From: Bacteroidales bacterium | Lineage (GTDB): Bacteria; Bacteroidota; Bacteroidia; Bacteroidales; UBA1715 | DNA length: 50,830 bases | Assembly: GCA_017642535.1 (NCBI GenBank) | Contig: JAGCOW010000053.1 | Location: forward strand, 1-50,830 | Direction: 5' to 3' | Shown here: positions 7,698 to 16,134 of the stretch, piece after piece | How positions within the stretch are numbered: position 1 is the first letter of the stretch | Layout: each line of letters starts with the position of its first letter | The notes under the pieces: model-generated | What the model was told of the DNA's origin: nothing | What the model saw: the letters and a program-made list of their open reading frames with translations, nothing else | Databases searched by the model: none | Translations under genes and position numbers: made by a program

Positions 7698-8315
7698 ATG
7701 AAGAAACTATTTGTTTTAGTCGTATGCGTGGTAATGGGCGTAAGTGCCTTTGCGCAGAAGGAAGAAAAGAAGGCAATCAAACAGGTATTTGACGCGTATA
7801 TGAAATCCGCAAAGGCACGTCAAGCTGACGAAGCTATAAAATGTTTGTCGCAGTCAACTATTGACTATTATTCAGAACTGTTGACGATGTGCAAGGCAGA
7901 TTCCGCCACGCTCATCTTCCGACCTGCCTTTGATGTGGTTATGACACTTGCGATTAAAGCACGCACGGACGCATCGGTACTTTGCGCTATGAAGTCGGGC
8001 GAGGAACTTCTTCGTCATGCTTTCCAGGAGGGTATGGTATCTCCCGAAAAGCAATCGTTCGGTGAGGTTGTTATAAACGGAGATACAGCAATTGTCACAG
8101 AGAAAAATTCTGCGTATCGGTTTGTAAAAGAAAATGCTGCTTGGAAATTCGACATTTTTTATTCTATGTCACAACTATCGCCGAAATTTGATTCGGTTAT
8201 TCAGGATCTTAAACTTACCAAACCAGAGTTTTGTGTTGCAATGGTAGTCAGAATGTTTGGCTCGGGCATTCTTCTGCAAGACTCTAAAAAAATCTGGAAC
8301 TCTGTGTGTGAATAA
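7698..8315 (+). CDS. Secreted protein of unknown function
   Basis: The 205-residue protein starts with a clear signal peptide, MKKLFVLVVCVVMGVSAFAQ. The mature region begins with an amphipathic helix (KKAIKQVFDAYMKSAKARQADEAIKCLS) and ends with a segment, DTAIVTEKNSAYRFVKENAAWKFDIF, that resembles the last strands of NTF2-like or DUF4878-like folds; this is a weak impression from pattern only. It is transcribed alone from TATCTTTG at 7665-7672, divergently from the frameshifted methyltransferase. A periplasmic or lipoprotein-like role is plausible, but no lipobox cysteine is present. Confidence 0.75.
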   Translation: MKKLFVLVVCVVMGVSAFAQKEEKKAIKQVFDAYMKSAKARQADEAIKCLSQSTIDYYSELLTMCKADSATLIFRPAFDVVMTLAIKARTDASVLCAMKSGEELLRHAFQEGMVSPEKQSFGEVVINGDTAIVTEKNSAYRFVKENAAWKFDIFYSMSQLSPKFDSVIQDLKLTKPEFCVAMVVRMFGSGILLQDSKKIWNSVCE

Positions 8316-8357
8316 ATTTCGTGCTGACAAACATTTTTCGGAATTTTGATGATTTTC

Positions 8358-8417
8358 TTGCCGATAACGGCAAATTTTGTTAGTTTTGTGGCAAATTTTG
8401 ATAAAAACTTGCCGATA
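8358..8417 (+). promoter_or_regulatory. Palindromic operator candidate upstream of the Fic gene
   Basis: A perfect dyad, TTGCCG-ATAA-CGGCAA, spans 8358-8373. A second looser dyad is formed by GGCAA at 8390-8394 and TTGCC at 8409-8413, ending a few bases before the ATG at 8420. The half-site TTGCCGATA occurs twice (8358 and 8409). The downstream protein begins with a helix-turn-helix, so autoregulation is a reasonable inference. Confidence 0.45.
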
Positions 8418-8419
8418 GT

Positions 8420-9295
8420 ATGGAATTTATTTCTGTCAGTCAGTTTGCCGAAAAGTATGGCATTAGCGAGCGAACAGCCCGTAATTATTGTGCTGTTGGC
8501 AAGATAGATGGTGCGTTCCTCACGGGGAAAACGTGGAATATTCCCGCCGATGCCGTTTTGCCACAAAAGAAGAAACTGAAAATATCACCTTTGCTCAATC
8601 GTTTGCGTCAGGAAAAGGAAAGCGGTCTGAAAGGCGGCATCTATCATCGTACGCAGATAGATTTAACGTATAATTCCAATCATATTGAAGGTAGCCGTCT
8701 TACGAAAGAACAGACACGCTATATTTTCGAGACGAACACTCTCGGCATAACTGTCGAAAACACCCGTATTGACGATATTTTGGAAACGGTCAACCATTTT
8801 CGTTGCATTGATTACATTATAGTTCATGCTACTGAAAAAATAACGGAACCACACGTGAAACAACTGCATTCAATTCTGAAAAACAACACATCCGACAGCC
8901 AAAAGTCGTGGTTTGCCGTGGGCGACTACAAGCGGCTGGCAAACGAAGTTGGCGGAGAAGAAACCGTACAGCCGCACGACGTGCATAAACGAATGAAAAC
9001 GTTGCTTGCCGAATACAACGCAAATAAACACGTCACGTTCGACGACATTCTTGATTTTCACGTGCAGTTTGAACGCATACATCCGTTTCAGGACGGAAAT
9101 GGTCGAGTGGGACGGCTTCTCATCTTTTGGCAATGTCTGCAAAGTGGCATCGTGCCATTTATTATAACGGAAGAACTGCGAATGTTCTATTATCGTGGTC
9201 TGCAAAACTGGGGACGGATAAACGGCTATTTGCACGACACTTGCCTGACCGCACAAGATGAATACAAAAAATTGATGGAATATTTTAAAATATGA
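8420..9295 (+). CDS. Fic-domain protein with N-terminal helix-turn-helix
   Basis: The 291-residue protein joins an N-terminal HTH/excisionase-like segment (VSQFAEKYGISERTARNYCAVG, about 6-27) to a Fic domain. The Fic motif HPFQDGNGRVGR (221-232) is intact, with the catalytic histidine and the phosphate-binding GNGR, so it should transfer AMP or a related group to a protein target. An inhibitory helix motif, SNHIEG (86-91; pattern S/TxxxE/N-G), lies N-terminal to the active site, making it a class II-type self-inhibited Fic protein. Such proteins in Bacteroidota often stand alone and may act on their own or partner proteins. A WG-repeat gene follows after 21 bases, perhaps cotranscribed. Palindromes directly upstream suggest DNA binding by its own HTH. 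Confidence 0.93.
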   Translation: MEFISVSQFAEKYGISERTARNYCAVGKIDGAFLTGKTWNIPADAVLPQKKKLKISPLLNRLRQEKESGLKGGIYHRTQIDLTYNSNHIEGSRLTKEQTRYIFETNTLGITVENTRIDDILETVNHFRCIDYIIVHATEKITEPHVKQLHSILKNNTSDSQKSWFAVGDYKRLANEVGGEETVQPHDVHKRMKTLLAEYNANKHVTFDDILDFHVQFERIHPFQDGNGRVGRLLIFWQCLQSGIVPFIITEELRMFYYRGLQNWGRINGYLHDTCLTAQDEYKKLMEYFKI

Positions 9296-9316
9296 AATAG
9301 TTAAAATGTACAATAT

Positions 9317-10495
9317 ATGAATAATCTCATTAACAAAATCTTTGGTTTTATCCGTAATGAAAGCCTTTCAATTTCTCCGAAAACAAAACCGTTGGCTGCG
9401 GTGCAAATAGGAGAGAAATGGGGATATATAGATACGACAGGAAAAATTGTTGTACAACCGCAGTTTGATTGTGCCTACGCTTTCAACGAAAGTGGTCTTG
9501 CTCTTGTGGAAAATGACGGGAAAATAGGGTGGATTGATTGTTCTGGAAAATTCATTATAGAACCTCGGTATATTGCCGTTCGCGATGTTTACGATAAGCC
9601 ATGGGATTTTTCGTTTGATCTTGCGCCTGTTGGATTTGGAAGTATTTCGGATTGCAAATATGGTTACATTGATACCTCGGGGAAAATAGTTATAAAACCT
9701 CTTTTTAACGAAGCACGTGGTTTTGCCGATAATGGTCTCGCCGCGGTAAATGTCGGTGACGGAAGAAACGACAAATGGGGTTACATTGACACTACGGGGA
9801 ATTTCGTAATACAACCTCAATTTGAATGGGCAGATGATTTCCAATATGGTATTGCGCGTGTGGAAGTGGAAGACAAGTGGGGTTTTATCAATGCTTCGGG
9901 TAAGTTTGTGTGCGAACCGCAATTTGATAATGCGGAATATTTTGTTAAAGACGGTCTTGCTCCCGTGAATATAGGTGGTAAATGGGGATATGTTGACACT
10001 GCGGGAAAAATTGTCGTTGAACCGCAATTTTATTCTGTTGATGACTTTTGTTATGGTTTTGCCCGAGTGATACTTGCTGATGAAGGGCACAAGTGCGGTT
10101 ATATTGATACGTCGGGGAAGATGGTAATCAACCCTTTGTTTGAAGAAGCAGTTTGTTTTAGGGGAAATGGACTCGCACCCATAAAAATGGAATCGGATGG
10201 AAAATGGGGTTTTATTGATAAAACAGGAAAAATAATTGTCGAACCTCAATTTGACGACATAGGTTTTGAAGGGAATGGTCTAACACCAGTAAAGGTTGGT
10301 GAAAAATGGGGGTATATGGACGATACGGGGCATTTACGCATTTCCCCGCAATTTGATTCTGCTTCTTATTTTAATGAAAGTGGTTTGGCTCCCGTAATGT
10401 TTGGTGACTACGAACACCGCAAATGGGGATACATAGACACGACAGGCAAAATCGTCGTCGAACCGCAGTTTGAGGAAGCGGACTATTTCATATAA
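9317..10495 (+). CDS. WG-repeat protein with ten repeats
   Basis: The 392-residue protein is built almost wholly of about ten WG beta-repeats of 33-40 residues, each with the core KWGYIDTTGKIVVxPQF. The repeats begin near residue 33; the first 30 residues are not a signal peptide, so it is probably cytosolic. The repeats vary at the DNA level, so this is not a recent expansion. WG repeats are thought to be protein-binding scaffolds; no catalytic site is seen. It lies 21 bases downstream of the Fic gene and could be its partner or target, an inference from position only. The start ATG is at 9317. A repeat cluster begins 5 bases after its stop. Confidence 0.9.
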   Translation: MNNLINKIFGFIRNESLSISPKTKPLAAVQIGEKWGYIDTTGKIVVQPQFDCAYAFNESGLALVENDGKIGWIDCSGKFIIEPRYIAVRDVYDKPWDFSFDLAPVGFGSISDCKYGYIDTSGKIVIKPLFNEARGFADNGLAAVNVGDGRNDKWGYIDTTGNFVIQPQFEWADDFQYGIARVEVEDKWGFINASGKFVCEPQFDNAEYFVKDGLAPVNIGGKWGYVDTAGKIVVEPQFYSVDDFCYGFARVILADEGHKCGYIDTSGKMVINPLFEEAVCFRGNGLAPIKMESDGKWGFIDKTGKIIVEPQFDDIGFEGNGLTPVKVGEKWGYMDDTGHLRISPQFDSASYFNESGLAPVMFGDYEHRKWGYIDTTGKIVVEPQFEEADYFI

Positions 10496-10500
10496 ATTTC

Positions 10501-10697
10501 AAACGTTTCCAAAAAACAAATGTGCCGTTAGGCACAAAATATTGGTAGAAACAAAATTAATTCCTTCATTTCTTTTCGTGCCGTTAGGTACGAAATTATT
10601 TTATTTCTCAAAAACAAACGTACCTTACGGCACGTTTAATTGAAGAGATAATCGTTTTCTACCGATATGTAGTGCCTAACGGCACAACCATCGGAAA
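10501..10697. repeat. REP/MITE-like element of four nested palindromes, copy 1
   Basis: Four short hairpins lie in order: GTGCC-GTTA-GGCAC (from 10522), CGTGCC-GTTA-GGTACG (10577-10592), CGTACC-TTAC-GGCACG (10619-10634) and GTGCC-TAAC-GGCAC (ending 10685). The outer two belong to a 31-base imperfect terminal inverted repeat (10521-10551 and 10656-10686), and the inner two pair with one mismatch. The whole element can therefore fold as one long stem or as four hairpins. A second copy lies at 49908-50087. There is no ORF inside. It sits between convergent genes and may act as a terminator or 3' stabiliser. Confidence 0.85.
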
Positions 10698-10708
10698 TTA
10701 TATAGAGA

Positions 10709-11569
10709 TTATTTCCCCAATTCCATCTCGTACTCTTTTGCATCGAAATAAACGACTTCTCTGTCGGGATAGATTTTCGTCACTTTGCAGTATGAGGGGA
10801 TTTTGAACTCTTTACCGTCGTGGAAATTGCCGCCTTCGCAACGCCAACCAACGGGAATTGTTTTGCCGTCTTCAACTTCGGGTTCCTGTCGTTGGGCGCT
10901 TTCGTAACGCAAAATGCCATGTTCTTTGTCGAACGTGAAAAAACCTTCGCCAGAAATACCGTTGTTTGTGATTTTTGCGAAGCATTTCGTACTGTCAATT
11001 TCTTGGTATTCAACGTATTCCGAAAATAAAAACGACGGATTGAGCATTGCACTTTCGGCAAGCATGGTTATGTACATTGTCCGTTCCATATTCGGAACTT
11101 CTTGGTCGAAAAGTTGGAATAATTTTGCTATGTAACCTTTCATTCCGCCAGTTCGTTTTTCTTCGTCGAAATAATCTATTCCTTCAAATGGAATGCCCAT
11201 AATCGATGATTTGCAGAATGCTTCGCGGAGTGGACTGTGGGCGAAAATCCACAAGTCGTAGTCCATTGTAATGTTCATTCCTTTCTTCTCGTTGAACACA
11301 AAATCGGCGTTTTTGAAAAGACAGTGCAACACGTTGTGTTTTTTCGTTCCCGCAAGGTTGATGAACGTGCAAAAATCCTTCAAACACGTGGGCAATTGGT
11401 TTATCTCGTCTTCCGAGCAATATTCCGTGTTTTCGTAGATGTTTTCCGCCCGAGAACGCATTTCATTGCTGAAATTTCGATATTGTTTTGAATAACCGCA
11501 GGTAAAAAACACAACTACAGCACCAATGACGAGTACAATGATTCCTAATGCAAGCATACGTTTGTTCAT
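10709..11569 (-). CDS. Membrane-anchored DUF6920/DUF6544-like protein
   Basis: The product is 286 residues when begun at ATG 11569; a longer in-frame extension lies upstream of the TATTTTTG promoter box (11590-11597) and is unlikely. The N-terminus is a single membrane anchor or signal (MLALGIIVLVIGAVVVFF), followed by a CGYSKQYRN stretch. The rest resembles the DUF6920 (DUF6544) family by its MKGYIAKLFQLF...MLAESAMLNPSFLF block and the GEGFFTFDKEHGILRYE strand pair near 215-231. Function of the family is not known. It stands alone between the terminator of the NfnAB operon and the repeat element. Confidence 0.65.
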   Translation of the reverse strand: MNKRMLALGIIVLVIGAVVVFFTCGYSKQYRNFSNEMRSRAENIYENTEYCSEDEINQLPTCLKDFCTFINLAGTKKHNVLHCLFKNADFVFNEKKGMNITMDYDLWIFAHSPLREAFCKSSIMGIPFEGIDYFDEEKRTGGMKGYIAKLFQLFDQEVPNMERTMYITMLAESAMLNPSFLFSEYVEYQEIDSTKCFAKITNNGISGEGFFTFDKEHGILRYESAQRQEPEVEDGKTIPVGWRCEGGNFHDGKEFKIPSYCKVTKIYPDREVVYFDAKEYEMELGK

Positions 11570-11589
11570 TTCTATGTTTCTGTCGGTGG

Positions 11590-11597
11590 CAAAAATA
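11590..11597 (-). promoter_or_regulatory. Promoter -7 box
   Basis: TATTTTTG on the minus strand, 20 bases upstream of the ATG at 11569; it fixes the start of the DUF6920-like gene. Confidence 0.4.
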
Positions 11598-11616
11598 ATG
11601 ATTTTCAAATAAAAAT

Positions 11617-11641
11617 CCCGATAAACCATAAGTCTATCGGG
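11617..11641 (-). terminator. Intrinsic terminator of the NfnAB operon
   Basis: CCCGATA and TATCGGG form a 7-bp stem around an 11-base loop. Read on the minus strand the stem is followed by ATTTTTATTT. It lies 29 bases past the stop of the gene at 11670. Confidence 0.7.
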
Positions 11642-11669
11642 GCAATCATATATTATGGAAACAAATGAA

Positions 11670-13139
11670 TTATTTCTTTGAATTCAAGTAATTCATAATT
11701 CCTGCAGCGGCACGGCGACCGTCACCCATAGCAAGGATAACCGTAGCACCACCACGAACAATGTCACCGCCGGCAAAAATGTCGGAAATGTTACTTTGTT
11801 GTTCTTCGTTTACCACGATTGTGTGTTTTGGTGACATTTCCAAACCTGATACGCTGTTAGGAATCAATGGGTTAGGAGATACACCAACACTTACAACAAC
11901 CAAGTCAACGTCGATTTCGTATTCCGAACCAACAACAGGCACTGGACTTCTACGTCCTGATGCATCTGGTTCGCCAAGTTCCATCTTCTGAACTTTCACT
12001 TTGTTTACGTGACCTTTATCGTCGGCGAAGTATTCCACAGGATTGTTCAAGCAAAGGAATTCAACACCTTCCTGTTGTGCGTGGTGAATTTCTTCCTTAC
12101 GGGCAGGCATTTCGTCAAGCGAACGACGATAGATAATCATAGCACGTTCAGCACCAAGACGTTTTGCCGTTCTCACAGAGTCCATAGCAGTGTTACCACC
12201 ACCGATAACGGCCACGTTCTTTCCGAAGAAAGTAGGAGTGTCGAATTCTGGTTTTGCCGCACCCATCAAGTTCACACGAGTCAAGTATTCATTTGATGAA
12301 AGGATACCAGTGTAATTTTCACCAGGAATGCCCATAAATCTTGGAAGACCTGCACCGCTACTTACGAAGAATGCGTTGTAACCTTCGGCACGCAAGTCAT
12401 CGATTGTGGCAGTGTTTCCTACAACGAAATCTTTTACGAATTTCACGCCGATTTTTTCCAAGTTGTTGATTTCCACGTCAACAATGCTGTTTGGCAAACG
12501 GAATTCAGGAATACCATATTTCAACACACCACCAATTTCGTGCAATGCTTCGAATACCGTTACGTCGCAGCCAGCTTTTGCCAAATCGCCTGCACAAGCA
12601 AGTCCCGCAGGCCCCGAACCGATAACGGCAACTTTGAAACCGTTTTTCGGAGCAACTTCAGGCAACGACATTTGACCAGATTCACGTTCGTAATCGGCAA
12701 CAAAACGTTCCAAGTTACCAATTGCAACGGCTGGTTTCTTCATCTTCAAGTACGTACATTGTGCCTCGCATTGTTTTTCCTGTGGACAAACACGACCGCA
12801 TACGGCTGGCAATGCACTTGTTTGTTTGATTACTTTTGCGGCACCAAGGAAGTCACCTTTTTCAATATGTTTGATGAAGCCCGGAATGTAGATTCCAACA
12901 GGGCAACCGTCCATACAAGTCGGGTTGGGGCAGTCCAAACAACGATGTGATTCTTGGATTGCTTGTTCCTTAGTGATACCGATGTTTACTTCTTTGTAAT
13001 TTTTGCTACGTTCAATAGGATCTTGCTCAGGCATAGAAATTCTTTCAATATTGCCACGATCCTTTGCAGATATTTGTTTCCGCAATTCCTCACGCCAAGC
13101 TTGGGCGCGTTGTTCTTTTATAAATTCAAGATCTTTCAT
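11670..13139 (-). CDS. NfnB/GltD-like NADPH-dependent flavoprotein with Fe-S clusters
   Basis: The 489-residue protein is usually annotated as glutamate synthase small chain (gltA/gltD-like). An N-terminal domain carries two sets of four cysteines (C67, C70, C75, C79 and C114, C118, C124, C128) for [4Fe-4S] clusters. Then come an FAD-binding GSGPAGL (174-180), an NADPH-binding GGGNTAMDSVRTAKRLG motif, and a C-terminal AGGDIVRGGATVILAMGDG FAD motif. No glutamate synthase large subunit is nearby. Instead it follows, after 9 bases, a ferredoxin-NADP reductase-like protein, the arrangement of NfnAB/SudAB, which couples NADH, NADPH and ferredoxin by electron bifurcation. NfnB is the preferred reading. 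Confidence 0.88.
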   Translation of the reverse strand: MKDLEFIKEQRAQAWREELRKQISAKDRGNIERISMPEQDPIERSKNYKEVNIGITKEQAIQESHRCLDCPNPTCMDGCPVGIYIPGFIKHIEKGDFLGAAKVIKQTSALPAVCGRVCPQEKQCEAQCTYLKMKKPAVAIGNLERFVADYERESGQMSLPEVAPKNGFKVAVIGSGPAGLACAGDLAKAGCDVTVFEALHEIGGVLKYGIPEFRLPNSIVDVEINNLEKIGVKFVKDFVVGNTATIDDLRAEGYNAFFVSSGAGLPRFMGIPGENYTGILSSNEYLTRVNLMGAAKPEFDTPTFFGKNVAVIGGGNTAMDSVRTAKRLGAERAMIIYRRSLDEMPARKEEIHHAQQEGVEFLCLNNPVEYFADDKGHVNKVKVQKMELGEPDASGRRSPVPVVGSEYEIDVDLVVVSVGVSPNPLIPNSVSGLEMSPKHTIVVNEEQQSNISDIFAGGDIVRGGATVILAMGDGRRAAAGIMNYLNSKK

Positions 13140-13148
13140 ATTGCAAGT

Positions 13149-13976
13149 CTATTTTGTAGTCTGTAAATATTTGTCAAATGCTTCTTTTTCTTCGGCTTTG
13201 TATGCACCCATACGCATCATCATTTCGCTCCAGTCAACCTTGTGTGCGTCGAATTCAGGACCGTCAACGCAGACGAATTTCGTTTTTCCGTCAATGCTTA
13301 CACGGCACGCGCCGCACATACCTGTTCCGTCAACCATAATAGTGTTCAAGCTGGCGTAGGTTGGAATTTCGTATTTTTTCGTCGTCATTGATGCGAATTT
13401 CATCATTATTGCAGGACCGATAACCATACAGAAATCAATCTTTTCTTTTGCTATGGCCTCTTCCATACCGACGGTCACAACGCCTTGTTTTCCGTAGGAA
13501 CCATCGTCAGTCATAATAATAACCTCGTCGGAACTTTTACGGATTTCGTCTTCCAAAATGATTAATTCTTTGTTACGTGCCGCCAACACGGAAATAACCT
13601 TGTTCCCGGCTGCCTTCATGGCTTGAACGATAGGCAACAGGGGAGCAACACCCACGCCACCGCCACAACAAAGCACAGTGCCGAATTTTTCGATATGAGT
13701 AGCTTTTCCAAGCGGACCAACCACGTCGTGCAAGTAGTCACCTGCGTTGAGCGATGCGATTTTACTACTTGAAACGCCAACTTTTTGAAGAATCAGCGTG
13801 ATTGTGCCTTTTTCAATGTCGGCACTCGAAATTGTGAGAGGAATACGTTCACCTTTTTCGTCAACTCTAACGATGACAAAGTGACCAGCTTTTCTCTTCT
13901 TCGCGATTTGTGGTGCCTCAACGATAAGCTGCGCCACATTCTCGGAAAGCATTTTCTTGTCTATAATCTTGTTCAT
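13149..13976 (-). CDS. NfnA/SudB-like FAD/NAD and [2Fe-2S] oxidoreductase subunit
   Basis: The 275-residue protein belongs to the ferredoxin-NADP reductase-like superfamily, as in dihydroorotate dehydrogenase electron-transfer subunits. Seen are an FAD-binding RIPLTISSADI near 45-55, an NAD-binding CCGGGVGVAPLLPIVQAM near 101-118, and a C-terminal cysteine cluster (DGTGMCGACR ... FVCVDGP) for a [2Fe-2S] centre. The start is ATG 13976; an upstream TTG at 14000 lies inside the promoter box TAATTTTG (13998-14005), so it cannot be used. It is the first gene of a two-gene operon with the NfnB-like protein. Confidence 0.88.
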   Translation of the reverse strand: MNKIIDKKMLSENVAQLIVEAPQIAKKRKAGHFVIVRVDEKGERIPLTISSADIEKGTITLILQKVGVSSSKIASLNAGDYLHDVVGPLGKATHIEKFGTVLCCGGGVGVAPLLPIVQAMKAAGNKVISVLAARNKELIILEDEIRKSSDEVIIMTDDGSYGKQGVVTVGMEEAIAKEKIDFCMVIGPAIMMKFASMTTKKYEIPTYASLNTIMVDGTGMCGACRVSIDGKTKFVCVDGPEFDAHKVDWSEMMMRMGAYKAEEKEAFDKYLQTTK

Positions 13977-13997
13977 TCCTATAACTTTTAAGTCTGG

Positions 13998-14027
13998 CAA
14001 AATTACAATTATTCATTGTAAATCAAA
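13998..14027 (-). promoter_or_regulatory. Promoter of the NfnAB operon
   Basis: On the minus strand TTTG (14024-14027) is followed after 18 bases by TAATTTTG (13998-14005), a full match to the Bacteroidota pattern. The predicted transcript begins about 15 bases before ATG 13976. Confidence 0.65.
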
Positions 14028-14080
14028 ACGAGAAGAATGAAAATTCAACGTGGAATTTGCAAAATGCGGGAAACACGTAA

Positions 14081-16081
14081 TTAGAATATGATTTGCAAAC
14101 TGCCTTCAAAATTTCTGCCCGGAAGTGGGTAGGAGCGAATTTGCTCATAAACCGTATTTGTGATGTTCTGGGCTATGAACGAAGTAACGATTTGTAGGTG
14201 CTTTAAGACGAACTTGCGTTGCAGACGGGCGTCAAACGTGATGTAAGAGTCCAACGTTTTTTCTAAGTTGTAATATCGTTCGCTTTCATAATTTACAAAA
14301 AACGAACATTCCCAATTCCCGTAGGAAATGCGTGGCTGAAAGTGAATGGCATAGCGTGGAACATAATACAAAACATGTCCGACCGACTCGTTTTCTTGAT
14401 TTGTGGTTGTCGATGTCGTGTCATACGTTTTTGTAATATGCGGGTTGTTTATATTTACCTGTAATTTGTTGCTAAATGCTATAGTTTTGTTTATGGTTGT
14501 TTTGTGTGTTTGTTCCAATGAAAATTCCAATCCTTGTAAGACGGCTTGTGCCGTATTCAATGGATGCCATACGGCCCCACAAGGAGTCCACATAATCATA
14601 TCGTTAAGCACTGAATGATAGAAGGTTACGTCGCTTGCAAGATGATACCATTTTTCTGGATTGAAAAACTCTTTGCGAATGCCGAATTCCGTTGAAAAAC
14701 CATATTCTGGCAATAATTCGGGATTTCCCCATGCTATCCAATACAAATCGTTGAATGTGGGCGTGCGATATTTGTTGCCGACCGAAAATCGGAGAGTGAG
14801 CGGTGTCCCTTTTTCTTTGGCAATTTGATATTCCGAGCCGAAATGTGCGATGAATGGAATGGAATATTGTGAATTGAACTCTTTCCGAACAGAAAGCAAC
14901 GATGTCATTTTTCCTGCAGAAAAAGCTGTATTTCCATGAAAATTAATAAGATGGTTTATTTGTACGACACCTATGGTGGAATATTCTTTTTTCGTTCCCC
15001 CATAGTTTGTCAAATCGGCTTTTGCCAATTTCTCTTGCAATTCCATTTCGGTGAAGAACGTGCCATAACGTAGCGTGGCTTGTTTATGCACGTATTGCAG
15101 TATGTGAATGTTTGTCTTGTTTTTTATTTCGCTGTATTCCGAATATTTCTCTGCTGTGGGTGATGTTTTTTTCGTGTATAATTCAAAATCGTCGGTGTAA
15201 ACGGTTTTGTAAACGATTCTGTTTCTGCTATTTATAGTGTATCGAAGCGTTGCCAATGCACGTAATGATGAATCACATTGATATTGAACTTCTTTTGACG
15301 TAGTACCAAGAATTGACGGAAGGTTCGCGTCGTTTACCTGATACCACAACGCCGCTTGTGCCAATAGTTTGTCGGTGAGTTTTACGTGTACGTTTTGGAT
15401 TGTGCCATATTTGAAATAATCTGCATTTTTTCTTTTGAACGTATCCAATAGTATGTAGTCATAGTATTCAAAATCGCTGGCAGATTGAGTGTAGAAAAAG
15501 CTTCCTTTGTAGTGGATTTTCTTTGCTCCTACGGAGTAACCAATATTCGTTTTGTATGTGTGAAAACTGCCAATAGAGGCGAGTGCCTGTACCGAAACGT
15601 GATTCGTAAAATTTGGCGTTGATTTCAAGTTGATTGCTCCACCGAATGTGCCACTTCCGAAACCTGCAGCCGAAGCATTGTAGTTGATGCTGATATTGTC
15701 GAAACTTGCTACGGGAACGAGTGAGAGATTATTGTCGCCAGAACTGATAGAGTTTAGCGACAAACCTTCCCACAAAATCTGTGTTCGGGAACTGCCGGCT
15801 CCACGCAACGAGAGGGAACTTGCCATGCCTTCGGTGCCGTAACTTTTTATAATCACATTGCTCTGTTGCGACAGAAAATCGCCAAGATTCTTATATGTTG
15901 CAGCTTTCAGCATAAGCGAATCGAAGGATTCACTTTTTTCGCCACCGTATGTAACAGATTCTAATGGTGTAACGGTTACTTGGTCAATCAGAATAGTGTC
16001 ACTGACTGATTGGCATAATGCTATGTTGGTCATGTACAATAAGAGTACGAATGTAGCAAAACCTTTCGTCACGTTACACAT
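14081..16081 (-). CDS. TonB-dependent outer membrane receptor, BtuB-like
   Basis: The 666-residue protein has a signal peptide (FATFVLLLYMTNIALCQ), a plug domain, and a beta-barrel ending in an aromatic C-terminus (GSLQIIF). Plug motifs include SLSLRGAGSSRTQILWEGL near 86-104 and GFGSGTFGGAINLKS near 140-154. Length and the short plug without a CarboxypepD-like extension resemble BtuB/FepA-type receptors rather than SusC. The ligand, perhaps a cobalamin or a siderophore, cannot be told from sequence, and no transporter is adjacent. It stands 53 bases after the FKBP gene stop and about 80 bases before the NfnAB promoter. Confidence 0.88.
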   Translation of the reverse strand: MCNVTKGFATFVLLLYMTNIALCQSVSDTILIDQVTVTPLESVTYGGEKSESFDSLMLKAATYKNLGDFLSQQSNVIIKSYGTEGMASSLSLRGAGSSRTQILWEGLSLNSISSGDNNLSLVPVASFDNISINYNASAAGFGSGTFGGAINLKSTPNFTNHVSVQALASIGSFHTYKTNIGYSVGAKKIHYKGSFFYTQSASDFEYYDYILLDTFKRKNADYFKYGTIQNVHVKLTDKLLAQAALWYQVNDANLPSILGTTSKEVQYQCDSSLRALATLRYTINSRNRIVYKTVYTDDFELYTKKTSPTAEKYSEYSEIKNKTNIHILQYVHKQATLRYGTFFTEMELQEKLAKADLTNYGGTKKEYSTIGVVQINHLINFHGNTAFSAGKMTSLLSVRKEFNSQYSIPFIAHFGSEYQIAKEKGTPLTLRFSVGNKYRTPTFNDLYWIAWGNPELLPEYGFSTEFGIRKEFFNPEKWYHLASDVTFYHSVLNDMIMWTPCGAVWHPLNTAQAVLQGLEFSLEQTHKTTINKTIAFSNKLQVNINNPHITKTYDTTSTTTNQENESVGHVLYYVPRYAIHFQPRISYGNWECSFFVNYESERYYNLEKTLDSYITFDARLQRKFVLKHLQIVTSFIAQNITNTVYEQIRSYPLPGRNFEGSLQIIF

Positions 16082-16134
16082 TATTATTTCTAAGACAAAA
16101 TAATCGAATTCCTCCTAAAAGAGGGGAGCTGTTG

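Noticed and set aside
9368..10249. A 293-codon minus-strand ORF opposite the WG-repeat gene
   Set aside because: It mirrors the periodic WG repeats and has no domain, signal or promoter; it is a shadow of the repeat gene.
9400..10495. Regular repeats suggesting a CRISPR array
   Set aside because: The repetition is at the protein level (WG repeats) with varied DNA and no constant direct repeat or spacers; no cas genes are present.
11670..13139. Annotation as glutamate synthase small subunit acting in glutamate synthesis
   Set aside because: No large subunit is present and the partner is an FNR-like [2Fe-2S] protein, which fits NfnAB-type electron bifurcation better.
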